In this document: positions 44,001 through 59,000 of the stretch, in pieces
Layout: each line of letters begins with the position of its first letter
Numbering within the stretch: position 1 is the stretch's first letter
From: Atriophallophorus winterbourni
Taxonomy: Eukaryota > Platyhelminthes > Trematoda > Plagiorchiida > Microphallidae
NCBI GenBank assembly: GCA_013407085.1
Contig: JACCGJ010024173.1
Location: forward strand, 1 to 64,000
Reading direction: 5' to 3'
Length of the DNA: 64,000 bases
Made by a program: the position numbers and the translations under genes
Notes under the pieces: model-generated
Databases searched by the model: none
What the model was told of the DNA's origin: nothing
Seen by the model: only the letters and a program-made list of their open reading frames with translations

Positions 44001-47000
44001 TTTGGAAATTTTAGTTAAAAAATCACGTCAGCAATATATTGTTCACAGTTTTTTAAATTATACATTAAGATACACTGCAATTCATTGCAAAATATTTGCA
44101 ATTTCTTTTAACTCATATATTGCAATGAAAAATCTGATTTCTCTTATTAATTCAGTAGTTATGTATGCTGATGTTATTGTACATTTTTCTCTACTTATCA
44201 GGAATTATAGCAGTTGGAAATTCTCCTTACATTTAAAGGACTTTTTGTTGGACGTAAAGATTTTTGTTGGAAAACTTGGTCAACTGGAACGACTGCCTTC
44301 TCGACAACATCAACATCTGACAGGTCAACACCGGCTTGCGAGTTGAATTTTCTTATCCCATTATATATTGATGGATAAGAACTTCGGAAACTATGCCAAG
44401 GCGTCACAAACGACTCATTTTGATCAAACAAAGGCGCTGGTGCAACTGCAGATATTTTGGGGTGTGGTACTATCCTTGGTTGTATGCGACCACCTGAAGT
44501 TGTTCCATGGAATCGTAGTGAACCAGGATTACTTGCTGCTCCATTCGCGGATTGTGTTGTGTTGTTTTGTTTCTGTCTGTGTTTGTTACGTTGAGAAACG
44601 ATAAATTCGTATGTCGTCATTCTCCGAAATCCTGAGAATTACGTAAGAGCAGGAATTTATTTGAGATAATTAAAAATTTACCACATGGGTTATGCTGTTT
44701 GACTTTTTACATTAACTGCATCACAAACTTCGCCCCACATATGCTTTCAACAATTTTTTATAAACGAGTTGGTTTTTATAGATAAGTTTTAAATTAAAGT
44801 GGTAATAATAAAAACACTTTTTATATGATTCTCAATATATTTTTACTCAAGCATACACCATCCTGTGAATGATAATTATCAATTTCAAAAAGCTGAAGGG
44901 AGTATTTAATGTGCTTTCGTAACTATGTGAAATTTCAATAAACTATGTACCACTAATTCTAAGCATATATTTTCTCTTCAGTCATCTTTGAATCTTTCGA
45001 ATAGGTTATTATACGTGAATATTTTCACAACACAGAAAGGCATTCTCCTCTACCAATGCAATATTTTACAGTTTACCGATGGATCATTGCAAAACGCATC
45101 ACACAACTTTCTTTGAGTTTGCTTTGCGATTCATGGTCACGTGGTTTAGATCGTTAACTAAAAGGTTCGTTAATATTGATCGCCTGTAAATCGACCTATA
45201 TTTACTGCTCAATTTTCCCACGATGCATTAAAATGTGCATTTTATATTGAAAATAATTTGTTTGTCAATTCTCGAAGATCATGGTTTTCTAACTTGTTAA
45301 AAGTGTTCTAAAATAATGACGTCAGAAAAATTAATTATATCTAGGCGACACACCATTGAGATTATAAAAATTAAATAAAGGTAGTATACTTCCATCTACC
45401 CCAAGAAGGAAATTTTTTCACGTAGATTTTACTCTCATTCGCGAGCACTAAAGTGATGATTCGGCAGAAAAACGTTCGTATCATTTCCACAAACACATAA
45501 ATCCACATAATACTATGCGATTATCGCGAATAGGTCAAATAAGGTACTTTTTAGCTGGAAGCGGTGATGAACTTTCGAGCAAGTCACGAGAGTTGTTTCC
45601 TTCATGAGGCAACTGTAATCTTAAAATCATTAGTATCTCAAGAATATTTTTAACACGTGCTTTTGAATAAGTGCCAAAATTTATTCGAAAATTTCGATAA
45701 AATCTTGCACGATGCAGTTTTTTAGGACACATAAAATAACAATTCGTGGTATGTGAGCATCATTCAACCACCTTGACAGTCCATGGTGTACGAATGCACA
45801 GATGTTTTCTTCAATACAATAAATTCTATCCACATCACGTTCAGGACATGAGCTTCCGTTTATAAAATTTTCAGCCTTCTTGTGAACAATCGGTTGATGC
45901 TTTAGATGGATTGTTTTTTGTTGCATCATTTGTTTGATATCTATCATGAATGTAACATGTAAACGGGTGACGATTGTATAAATCCACAGAGTTTCAAGTG
46001 ACTCGACAGTATGATTCGAGAAATAACAATCTCTTCCGCAGCGCACACATTGATGGACACCACTCCGCCAATCGGCAGCACTTGTACGCTCTCAGCGTAA
46101 TCTGCATCAAGCAACCATTATCTGTATCTGCTCTGCTTTAGATCGAAGGTGACGATTTATAAAGTATCGTCAAAATGAGTGGTCAAGTGTAAGTTATAAC
46201 CTTTATCATCCATTTTGCCAATGTTTTGTGGCACTAGTGCCTCCTATCTAATGGTCAAAGTTCTAATTTTGATTCTCTCAAGATTAAATCATTCGAAATA
46301 TGATCGTTTCCCATTATACGCACATGACACAAACAGCGTAAGCAGCACTGTCATGTAGGGTGAACATGCTCTGTAACAGCTTTAAAAAGCAGGTTACTTT
46401 GTCCACTCACAATATAAAGAAGATGCGGCGGATGCGGCGAGAATGGAAAGCATTCAGGTTCAGTTTCTGTCTTACATCGATAATTCAGGATTCACTATCA
46501 TGAATGAAATCATTTAGTACAAATGCGATGTATATTATTATTTCTTTCTGAACAGTCAACTTACGGTTGACCTAGATACGGAAGTTCTAACAGAACTGCA
46601 TGGCATTTGCGCTGCCAATCCGTGTATATTTAAGGTATCTAGTGAGAGGTTATCGGCATTAATTGAAATTGAATAATTTTGAAACAATAGTTCAAGCTGA
46701 CAGATTTTATTAGTGATGATTGGAGTCGATGCAGTCTCTTGATCGAGGCCAATGGAATTTTTCCATGTTGATTTTTAAATCAAACACTTACATCTAATCA
46801 AAAAGCGGTCTATTGGTGTTCAACATTGCCTTTGGCTACATTTTCGACAAATAGCAGGTCACGGATTATTTTGCCTTACAATTACTTTGACTTGAGCCCT
46901 CAATCGATATAAGTTTTAAAGCTTGCAATTAAATCGCGGGTGTAGGTCAATACATCTAATCCTCGACTTAAAAACAAGTTCCAGCATTCATCAATAAACA

Positions 47001-50000
47001 CATTTAGAGATTCTCAAAATGTACCTGTAAACTATTATTATAATCCGACTGATGACGGATATTCAGACAAACGTTTCGGGAGTTCCATTTACAGCTAAAT
47101 TAACAGCTTGATTTTGAGCTGACTTTACACCAGCAGACAAAATATTTACAAACTAAGTCTTTCACGAAGATATTTATAGACATTGCATATCTTCCGTCAA
47201 GAAAAAAGGACCTAATCATTTTGAATGTTCTCCACAGATTATGAAAGTCTATTCACATAACACATAGAGTTGAAATTAGTAATAAATACTAATAACAGTA
47301 TGATTCTATAAAAGAGCCCGAAGATAGTTTTGATCATTTGATAAAGACAAATTAGCATGAGTGATTGTTGATTCTGTGATTAAGAGATATTTTATTGATA
47401 CACTTATTCAATTAATAAATGTAAACCGCCTAGTTTTAGTTAACTTCTGATAATACATAACCAAAAAATATATAATTATTAACCTACTAAAGTAACAAAT
47501 GCTTTTGATTCATGCAGTTCATGGAATCACTTTTATGCGAAGAAAGATAGGTGAACTATGCAGCTATAGAGCGGGAGAACACACTATGAACCCCGTCAAT
47601 CAAGAGTTCTCTGATGATATTCAGAACAACAACCTATGGCAAATTGCAAAAGCAGGAAACAATGAAATTTTCAATGATTGAAACGAAAAATATCCATGAA
47701 AATTTGGGTTACGGAGGTAGTAAATGAGAAATGTTTCAATGAAATAACAATTCAGAAAAAAAACTGGGGACAAAGTAGATCATTGAAGGATATGCATTAA
47801 CGGTAAATTCGGTTTACTTGTTCCAAGTTGATGACTGCTTAGATAGAGCCAATTGGCACGAGCTCATTTCAAAAATTGTAACAAATAGTCACAGACACAG
47901 ATAGTTATTGGGTTTGTAGAGGAATACAACGTGGAGTCTAGGTATGACGCTGAAACATTTTGAGGTTGTTTACGAGCATGCTTCCAGACTACTTGGAATG
48001 CTACAAGAAGCGAACATAATGGATGATCCTCCTGACCACACTTCGCAAGGCATTCCTCGTCATTTGATGTTGTCAGCCACCTTGGGTCGATCTCAACCAT
48101 GGATGTGAATTGATGTCATATTTACAAACAAAATATTACATTGCCCAGACCACTCGCTAAATCTTTATTTCAATTACTGTTACACTTTATCATACTCCTA
48201 GCCAGTCAGCTAGATTAAAACTCCCCGTTACCGCCTAGGTGTTTGTAGACACTTTCATTTTTTCCCTTTAAAATACACTTATTGCAAACGTTTTTATTGT
48301 TCCCAGTTTCAAAATTCATTCAAAATATAGACCTACGATTTTTTTAAAAACAATTTGGCTACATCCGTGTATTAACTTATGGTTAGCATATAAATAGATT
48401 TAATTTTGAATCTTTAAGTCAAATTACATGAAAAAGGTGACATTGATTGTAAATTATTTCATTTAAATTATTTCATTTTTCAATATTATATTGTAACTGT
48501 GAAGCTAAGAGCATTTCCTAAATGGCGGTCGAGCAATAAAACTTAAAACTTAAATCGCTAAACGCTTCATTAAGAGGAAAATTTATCAATCTTGCCTTGT
48601 CACATTTTATTAGTATTTAGATACGTTAATGAGAAATTATTTATCCCGTATAATTCATGCCATTACATCTAAATTAAAACATCATAGCTATTTATGTCGG
48701 TGCTCAATTCTTTCCAGTATTCTTCCGCACTGGGCATAGAAATCAGCTGGATCTAACGCATCTTAATCGAAATGGCAAATTTGCATTGGTGGTTTATTAT
48801 ACATTTTTGAAATCATTATCATTTTATCGTTAGTCACACGAATAAGCACTGAAGCTTTAAAGTCCAACGTACATTTTTAGCAAGTTATTATGCGGTGGGA
48901 TATGTAACATGTCCAAAGCTGTTTTTGACCGGTTCCTAATTTTGAATTGAAAATTTAGCTAGCATTACTAAAAAATTTCTTGCGATGCCTAAGTTGATTT
49001 GTGTCAAATCTTTTTGTCACAGTTTTAGAAAACATCAAAGGAAGCAATAAATAATCAACATCCTTCCAACTAAAGCATATTAAACAAAGTTAGACTTTAA
49101 ATCCACTGTTTAATAGGGTTGATTAAACGAACCACAATGGTAAAACAGAATCACAGAATGATTTCTGGTGAAGCACTCAAGGCGCTTATGGATTACCAAA
49201 GTGAGCTGTTGGCGGTGGTGAGCAAAATCTTATTTCAAAGCATATTACATTAGGAAATTCCTAAGTGCTCGTCATGAAGCAAAATGCATTTAAGACTAGT
49301 ACATGGTTCATAAGTATGCGCAGTTTTGTAACGTTAGCAAGTACCTAATGCTAAACTGTCATAAATCCGGTGCTGGGCTGTAGGTCCCAACGTAAGGTTG
49401 AAATAGGGAGGCAATATCCACTGAGCACACGCGTTCACGCAAAACTCCGACATCGCCTCCTAACCCGTCAAATTAAATCTTTAGAAAACCTGGAGTAATA
49501 AGAGTAACACTTGGCTGATATTTTTGAGCTATTAGATGAAACTGATGCCCCGTTGATCAAGAGAGGTCCAGGCTGCCGACCGATAATGAAACTGCGACAT
49601 TATAAAACCTAGCACCGATTCTAGTTATTGATAAAACTGGATCTATCAAAACACCATTTTCCTCTCTATATAAGCAAAAGTTGTCTTTTCTTCTTGGTGT
49701 ATATTTCGAAATGCCGCAGACATGGTCAAACTGCATTAGTAGATTTGTTGCGAGATTCGGCCTTGGGATGAACGCAGAAATCTTCAAGACATTTTCTTCT
49801 ACTTTTTCATCAGGCATCAGCATTTAAACGTCTCAGGTTGTCCGATTAATTATGTTCATGTCTTCAACTAGCTTGGCTTCATTTTGCCATCCACTGGTTA
49901 AAAGAAGGTTGAAGTCAAGTTAAGGGTTGATTATGAGCCTAAAGTGTTTATGGAGTTGAATGCACCCGTCGGTCAAAATCCGGGATCAGTCCTGTTTTTC

Positions 50001-53000
50001 TAGGCGGAATCATGTCTTGTGTTATTTTATGAATATGCAGTGTAGAGGATGGGGAACCTGGATATACGATCCTTCCAAATGATTGGCCTTGGGTGCCTCG
50101 GTCAAACTGATAGACTCTGTACTAACAAAACTTATCCTTGACACTTAACACGCCCGTGCTTGATGTTGGCGACAACGCTGTAAAGTCAAGATCTGGCTGA
50201 CAATTGGGAACTAGGATGTAGGTGCTCTAGGACTACGTAAGATTATAATCTTCGAAGGTGTAAGAGCGACTGGATAAGGATCTGCTACTATCTCTCTTCC
50301 AATCATGTAATGTGAAGTGAAAACTCTATTCTGGAGCAGCAGACAAATGATACGCTGATCAGCACAATAAACTGTAGGGTTTTCCAATTTGGCTAGGATG
50401 TTTATTTGATTGAGAACCGAGAGCTTAACAAGAAATTCTGTGAAAAACACTTTGGTTTTTATCAGTGGGAAACTTAAATGTAATGATCCCCACTAGAATT
50501 GTGAGTAAACGGGATGAAAACTTGTTCGACATTTGGAATATATAGAAGATTCTATTATTTAACATAAACGGGGATTATAAATGTATACTTCCATCGAACA
50601 GTGAATAAGTTGTAGGCTCCTAGGTTCACTCCTCTACAGATTCCATCAAAAGAAGACAAAATTTTGGGACCAATCTTCTGAATGTTCGGTACGGAAGAGC
50701 AGTACGAGTATACCTGGTAGCAACCTTAATTTTAAATTGTGACTAGCGGAATACACTTCACTGAAACGATTGTTCTAAGCGTACAGTACGATAGTGATAT
50801 GCGGACGTAACTTGACTATCTACATACACATTTCATTTGTTGATTACTTCAAGTTATCTACCTAAACCTGCAATTGATGTTAAATGCACGGCGATCTTAA
50901 AAGCAATCTATTATTAATATGTCTATGAACTTTATTTTTGAGCCGTAAATTCGATATACTTCTTACATACAGTTATTTTCATCTCTTTTCTCAATATCGT
51001 AATCTTGCGGCATTGTATCGCATTCGATTTCAATGCTCGAAATCATTGAATCCTAGATGAAAATGAATAACAAATATGCTCTTGTTTGATGGAGATGTAA
51101 TATAAAACGAGTTCTGGTACTTTCCGCAAATTTGCACCTACGACTATGAAACTTTGAGTTCGCTCAGCGGGTATGTGCAATGGTAGTTTGTCCTAAGTGG
51201 TTTCAGAAAATAATACGGTGTAAATGTGAATAATGTTTAACGTTTAAATGCTTTTTTCCGGTAATATACGAATTAAAAGCTTTTAAACGAATGTTTCTGC
51301 TGTGATGTCTGAAAACTGAGAAAATTTAAACAACAGCATGATAATCGTTTGGACTATAATTCAGTCTACACGTTCAACAAATGAATAACACTGTGAATAT
51401 GTGATGTTGTATACAATTGACGTTGTGCTACAAATGAGTAGAAAAATGCTAAACGATCTGATTAGTGTGACCTAGAAAATGTGTCGAGTCAGAAAACTGA
51501 TTTTTTGGACAATAATGGCGACCAGCTAGATGCTATTAGCTAAAAGCATATTCTCTTAATCGAATGGTGGTAACTTAAAAAGAGGGAATCATTTATGAAG
51601 AAATCCTTTAGTAATACATTTGTAGGTTGACTTACCGAGATATATGTGAAAGATTAACAAGTGCAAAATTAGTGCAGTTGTCACGAGGAGCAACACCGTA
51701 ATAAGGATTACAATGCTAACGAACACGTTCATTGGCGTTGGTATTCCAAGTATCCTGAATATTTCTCCTATGTGAAAAAAGTAAAGAATAATTCAATCAG
51801 GTTTGAAACAAATTCAGATAAAAAAAATTGAAATAGTTTATAATTCTTACGCATAGGACAATTCATAAGTTAAATCGGAGAACTTTAACATTTAGATGGA
51901 TTGATGCGAGAAATAATTACATTATTATTAAATGTGAATTGTACACAGGATCAGCCGTATATTGAACGAATTTTGAATTGCCTTCTAAGTTTATTCACTG
52001 TATTTCAAAAGCGCCGCTAACGGTAACTATATCGTATGTACAGAATAAGAAATGGTCATAGGGAGTTGAAAACAGGAATTCTACCATTGAGCAGACCGCA
52101 CTTGCGGTACAGAGGCGTTTGAAAGATGCATGAAAGCTCTTAAAGTTGACCTCACAAGTTGTGAACTTGCTCTATACCGCTGAGGCACCGAGTAAAGCGT
52201 CTTATACAATCTGGGAAAGAGCAGATGATACTCGTAGATAACACCGTCAGCGTGCAACTGCCGCCGACTGTTTGAGTGCTGCCGATTGATCCAGCGCTGT
52301 TGGAAAGATTGTTTCTCCCAAATAGGACTGTTTAATCATTCGTGAATCTGTGGCGCATGAAACAATCATGCGCTTGTGATGTACTTTCATGATCGACGTC
52401 GACCGATGGAAGCCAACAACATAATAATTATTTGTGTTCAATACGCATGAATTATGAAAGAGAATTTTAAGTCACAATCTGAAATACATTACACTAGCCA
52501 GTGTTGAACATTTTTTGTAATTAGCATAATATTGTGCCAAAAGTTACAAAAGTTCGTATTCACTTTACTTTACCCAATTTGCATAACAATCATCAGGACG
52601 TGAAATATAGAACTGACCTTTATGACCTCGGTATTCCAGGTCTGCGACGGAGCCATTTTTGTTCGCCGTCCAGTAAACTGAAATATCCAAGTAAAAACAT
52701 AAAATCGAATAAACGTTCAAAAATCATTCTAAATTGATTTATCGAAATATTTCGCTAATTTTGATCAGGACGCCTGACAAACCATATCAGTTTAGTTGAA
52801 TAGAATAGCTCAAACAACAATAGTTTTGGTACCGCGTAATGCATGCGGCAATAGTTTGGGAATTTGGATGATCCCTCAAACAATAGAATTTGATGGTTGT
52901 GACAGCAACCGACTACAGTCACTTCCTTTGTATACCAATTTCAACTGTTTCAGTGCAAGCTTTTCGTGATTATACCAAGCTTCTCTGCTGAGTACAAACA

Positions 53001-56000
53001 GCACGGAAGCGGTTGTGGGTGCATTCAAATAAGTAATTTTTATTCAAGGCCCTGCGGTAGCATCAAATATCTGTGTGGGTTGGTGTTGTCCAAACTTTTG
53101 TCGTGCTAGCTTTATTCAACCGTGAATTTCTAGTTTAAACTTATTTACTATTTCTCCACTGTTTGAAGGCAAGCGGATTCTCATTGCTCTGCCTTAACTT
53201 GATGAGTGCAAACTGCATTAAACCGGTCGTGGAGCAAGTTGGATAAGATACATGAAAATGTGAATTTTGGTTAGATGCCTAGAAGCTTAGATTTATGCAC
53301 GTGTTTGCACACAGTGATTAAACAGGTTGCTCTTGCCACACTTATTCAACAGTGGCTTCGAAGTTCAAACATCGTTTGCCATATATTTTATCATTTGGGA
53401 AATTTAAAAATTTGTTCCATATTATATGCAATTCGGCTATGTCACTGAGTAGTTGGTAAAGTTTATTTGTAAACGCTCGTTTCTTTTATTCAATACACAT
53501 GTCTAAACACTAATCACAGTTTATTCAGAAGTGTCTTCATTTCGACGAGTAAACATTCTCATCAGAAAATAAAATGTATTACAAGTAAATTACCTCGGTA
53601 AGGTTCTAGCCAATGGCCGTTTACTTTGTCCGTGAAATATGTAACGCTGGTGAATATCGCTAGAGCCAAACTCAGACTCAGTGAGGCGGAAGCAGACACC
53701 AATAGAATTATGAAATACCTATGGTTAAATAAATATTCAACATTCACGAATTTGTGGTTACAATTTTTAACGAATTTTAAATAATTGCAAATGAATTGTG
53801 TTGAGATTATCAAATGCTAAAATCGTTTTAAATTAATAATGACAAGTTGATAACTTGTGTCATCAATTCAATTTTTCGTCAAACATGAAATGAAACACGT
53901 GTAATTTTTTAAGATGTTAATGGCGTGCTTAGATATGTGTCAATATACAAAATAAATAAGAACGGGTTTATAAAAACCGCTTTCTCACGTACGCCAAAGA
54001 GATACACAGTAATGTAATTTTACGATTTTTTGTAATTTTAGGATCTATGTCATCGACGCTGTTCAGTTCACATAAACAGAATCAAATGGTTTATTATCAT
54101 CGCGTGATATGTTTAACTGAACTAAAATGTATCGAGCGAATTTGCCTCAATAAGGCAGATTGTGTCACCGATATACTAGATGTAGAAAAATAGATTTGTT
54201 ATACGAAAATGCGGTTTCGTTCAACTTATGATAAGTACTATTGAACTATTCTGATGCAGAAGCTAAGAGGGTTTTAAGAACAGGTAAAGATTTCTCGTGA
54301 TTTATTAAAATTAAATGGCTAAAATAATTCCAGTTTGAGGGAACTTTTTTAAAAAAAAGTCATGTTAAAATCGTGTTAAAATCACTGAGTTAAACGACCT
54401 GAAATGTGAAAATATTATCACAGACAAATATTTTTGGAGCCGACCAGTATAATTTAAATGAATCCTTTGACGAATCACAAAAGGATTCAGTGGAGTTTTG
54501 CATTCTTTCGATTAAAGATTAATTCGAATTTGTATCGAGGTGTTAGTTATATTACGATGAAAGAAATTACATGCATTTTGTGGTCAACGAGGTCCTTAGT
54601 TCCATTGTTTGAATGTAGATACTACACCGAAACTTAAAAAAATCCAATGAGGTAATGTTCAAATTGGTATTATTCAGAGTCACTTTTGGTTTTCGATATG
54701 TCACCTTAACATTTGTTACTGTGAACGCGATTTAAGCGTGGTCTTATATTGACCGTAGCGTTTTTCTTTTTTCGGATGAATTTTACGAATGACTAAAACC
54801 TTGTTATTTGGTTGTATTCATATTAAATTATGCTAATGAATTTGAAGATAAGCGCTGGCCCTGTTGGTCGAAGCAAACCGTGTTTTTTTAATCCCGGTTG
54901 AAGCGGGGTTCATGCCTTATTTTAAATCTGAAAAAATGGATAGTATTGAAAAAGAACGTTAATGTGTTTAACAAATAATTGTTATACTGAGCAATTTGGT
55001 GGGAATAATAATAATTTTGCATAATCTACAGTTTTTAATCTACAATAATATGTATTTATGTAAAATATTGCTTTAACGAACGATTTGATTTTTCAAACTT
55101 CTCTATTATATTCTCTTAATGAACTCTGAACAATTTATCAAGTCAATTGCCCTAAGCATGTGCAATGAAAATCTCAGCCAACTGTTCGCGCAGAATAAAG
55201 CTGCGTTTAATGGTCCAATTGTTTTGACGGTTACCAGGGAAACTGTATTCTGGCCGGCACGCAACGTACCGAGAGTAAATTTTTGACTGAATATTGATTA
55301 TTACCCGTTTTGCTAAAATCTACATGCAAATTTCATTAAATTCGTTTGGATAACGTTGGTCAAACAGCTGAAAATGTTTCGTGTTGCAAGTTAATTGTGA
55401 CAATTTATTGAATTTCAAAAATGCTCACTTGTAATTGCGACTGCCAACACAATTATTCAACCATTTGCAGTGATGATCAAAGTTGGCGATACATTTGTTA
55501 CAACATTTGCAATGCTTCGTTCGTGAGCTTGAACTTTAAACAGATGAAAACAAGATAGGGAATTTGGAGGAAATGATAGCTTTTAGGAAAACCGCTAAAA
55601 TATTGGGGATCATAAAATAATTGGTGAATTAAAATAGCTAATAAATTGTGTCATGACTCAAAATGAAAAATCTAAGTCCATTTGTGTTCATTTCCTCCAT
55701 TCATTTCGTCCAAATTTTGATCCACTAAATTTTTGAAATTTGAGCTTAAATAAATTGGTATTTACTGATTTTTATTCAGGTAGGGGATTGAATGAACTTT
55801 CACTACTTTCGTTAAAACTGGATAAATTGTATATATGTTTTATCACATTAACGATTGTTGTTCTGTATTTCTGTTTTTGAAAAAAATGAGCAGTAGGTAC
55901 ATCATCCAAAATTAGCTTAAAATTTGAACACTGATTATCATTCGTTCAATGTTCCAAGCTAAGCGCAAACCCGTTCCGTTATTCCAAATCTTGATATTGG

Positions 56001-59000
56001 AAATCCTAGGTAAAGGGTTATTCAGAAAGTTTGAAGATTTAGCATCTTCAAAAATAACCCAAGAAGTTGAACGATCGCATCCATATATAGTTTTCAATAC
56101 CGTTTTCTCACTGTTTCGTGGCTTTGTAAAACTCACCGAATTAACGTGATGACAGCAAATTGACAACAAACTGTTGTTATTCTCAATGTTGAAAATGTGA
56201 GCCGAACTATAACGTGGAAACTTGTAAACTTCTTGAGTGCTTGATCAAAACATTTTACGTAATTCTTTATTTGATTATCGAGGTTTGTTTTATAGCAGCT
56301 TGAAATTAAAATTTGTTTGGTACAATTCTAATGTCTCCGGGCCCACTGAATTATAGTTAAATGTCAATACCTAATGAAGAGGAAATAGTCGAAAACCAGT
56401 TTCGAGCAACACGATATTCAGGATTACATATTGTTTCAAATTAAATTTTTCGAGGTGAAATATTATTCCATACGAATTTTGATTATTATTAAATGTTACC
56501 TAAGGTTACATTTAATTAGGCCGGAAAAGAAGTTCAACAATGATATAGTGCACACTTGATAGTTTAAAGGATCTTTAGGAATTATGATCACGTAAGTCAT
56601 TATATACAACCAATATCCAAATTACAAATGCGAACTCTTATACCCTTACAAGACAATTTTAATTTGGAACATTAAATTTTCAATAAATCCTAAAGTATCA
56701 GTTTGTAAAAATTAATAAAATAATAGCATGTTCCTAATGATACTGAGCTTGTTGCAAAAGCGCAGTAACCCTTTGAGCACGATTAGCTTTTTATTCATTT
56801 CAATGATATAACCATCGGAAATTTTTCTAATGCAATTTGCTCATGTAACACATCCCAATCTATTTCTAAACAAAAAATAATGGAAATTCATCTTATTTCT
56901 CGATGAAAAAATGCGATAATTTAAATCAGTTCTAGATAAAATAAAATACGTTCTGAGGCTGTCGATATGAGTCACTGCTTTTCACTTTCAGGCATGTATA
57001 TAAAAACATTTGTTGAGTTTAGATTATTTGAAACTTACATCGGTAATTCACAAAGATTGCAGTAAAAATTCTCTATTACATGTTTATGTCTAGGATCGAG
57101 TGGAAGGACTTTTTGACCATGACGTGCTTGCTTTCTTCGTACTTCTTTTTCTGCAGGGTTAACTGTCTCGGCAATAAATGTGAACAACACATATGTTGTG
57201 ACAAACACAGAGTTTATCTGATGACATTAACAAGGTTAAGAATATGACAAATCAAGTAGAATTTTCTGTGTATTAATAAAATACTTTCGATTTCATTTTT
57301 TTATTAGATTCTGAGAAATCCATAAAATAACTAAATGTTTCTGAGAATAAAAGGAGGACAATTTTTGTGAATAATCTTTTTATTTTATTGAATATACAAT
57401 GTTGTTTGTAAAAAACTAAAATGGTTGCAGATATTAAATGCTGTAATGTTTGTGTTATGAATTAATTTAGCGAAATTAACTATAACGTGAAAAGACATAT
57501 TGTTTATCCGTTTAGTATTAAGTTTTATTCAGCTAGCTCTGTTTTTTAAGTTCGCGTATAAATGATCCTCTTCTAAGCATAACATTTGCAGTGATGTGTG
57601 AAAACCTTTTATAAAACGTTAGTTGAAAACAAAATGATTTTAGCTGTAGAATAATGATGTTAATAATAATAATGCTGTTAAAATTTAAATTATGTTTAAT
57701 AAACATTAAAAATGGTCTTTTTGGTCACTTGCTAATACTGTAATGTTAACTAGTTGCGCTTAAAGAATTTCTGTGTAATATTACGTGTTTTTAAACTACA
57801 ATTCATTTTATCTGGTAGTTTGAAACCAATATACTGCACTTCAAACTGCTTGATCAAATAGATAGGTATGAATAATGTAGATACTATTTTTTGAACTTTC
57901 AATAATATTTGCACAAAATATTTTGTGAATGTCTCTAGCCGCATGAATTTTAGAATTTTAAATCACATTTTGCGAATACGTTTCGTAAAATTATTTACAA
58001 ATTATATGGTTGAGAGAGCTCGTTAGGTATGTATATATTTCCAATTTTGTTAAACATTGCTTCTTAATGTGGTGGGAGAACCCAGCAAATATACGAATTC
58101 CCATTTTTTAACGTTATCAATAATTATGAATACATTTGAAAATAGGTTTACTTATAATATGTAACTTTTAATAAACTCTGCATATTCAGTGAATAATTCT
58201 GTTTCTGTTTGAATCATTTGTCGAAAATATTATTGACTCAACATGGAATTAGATACAGTGAGTAAATAGCAAATATTTTACATCTGATAATGTGAAGAAT
58301 TTTAAAAAAATTTGAGTTGCAAAATAAATTTTCATCAAATTGATAAAATATTCAGTAAAATGAAGATAATCGATCAAATTGACCCAAGTTATTCAGAAAA
58401 TATTGATCATAGACAAATTTGCATTTTTGTTATCAACAATGTTTAATGTAGACAAAAAAAATGTATTTGCGTTTGTCTATATATCAATAGAAAGCACAAA
58501 TTTCAGAAGGTTCTCAATTTGCATTTCAATGTTACGTTGATTCAGCTGAATTACCGTTAAGAGTCAATGCTTTTAAAGCACAATGAAACAAAAAACACAT
58601 TCAATAAAAATCGAGTTTGCTAAATTTCTTACCTACCTCGGATTCATATTACGCAGAAACAAATGTAATTTTTGAAAAGCATCTTTCGTTCAACTTTCAA
58701 TTATTTAAGAGGAACGTCGTTGAACCGAGGGTTATTATCAGTACAAAGCATATGATATATTTGCATCCGCTGACGGCTGTTTCTGATCAATAATCTTGGT
58801 CGGGCTCTTGTAACTTGTCAGTTCAATATAGAATGCTTAATGGTGAGGTGAGAACAAAAATCCTTGATTGAACGCTACTCAGTGATGATCTTTTTACAAA
58901 CCGAAACCCTCAATCAGACAAAGCATATGTAAAACATACTCACACCCAACAACTGCACTGAGGATCAACTTTCTTACGTTTCAAATTCAGTGACTCATCT

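Noticed and set aside
45681..46046. Minus-strand frame of 121 codons in intron 5
   Set aside because: No recognisable motif. It cannot be inserted between exons 5 and 6, whose join is in frame, and no start context or splice pair supports a separate gene.
47050..47080. CTGATGACGG followed by ACAAACG, a possible hammerhead core
   Set aside because: The second core element should be GAAAC and is ACAAAC. The stems do not pair.
55912..56169. Mutually open frames on both strands in intron 2 of the DHHC gene
   Set aside because: No family motif, and the phases do not fit between exons 2 and 3, which already join perfectly.
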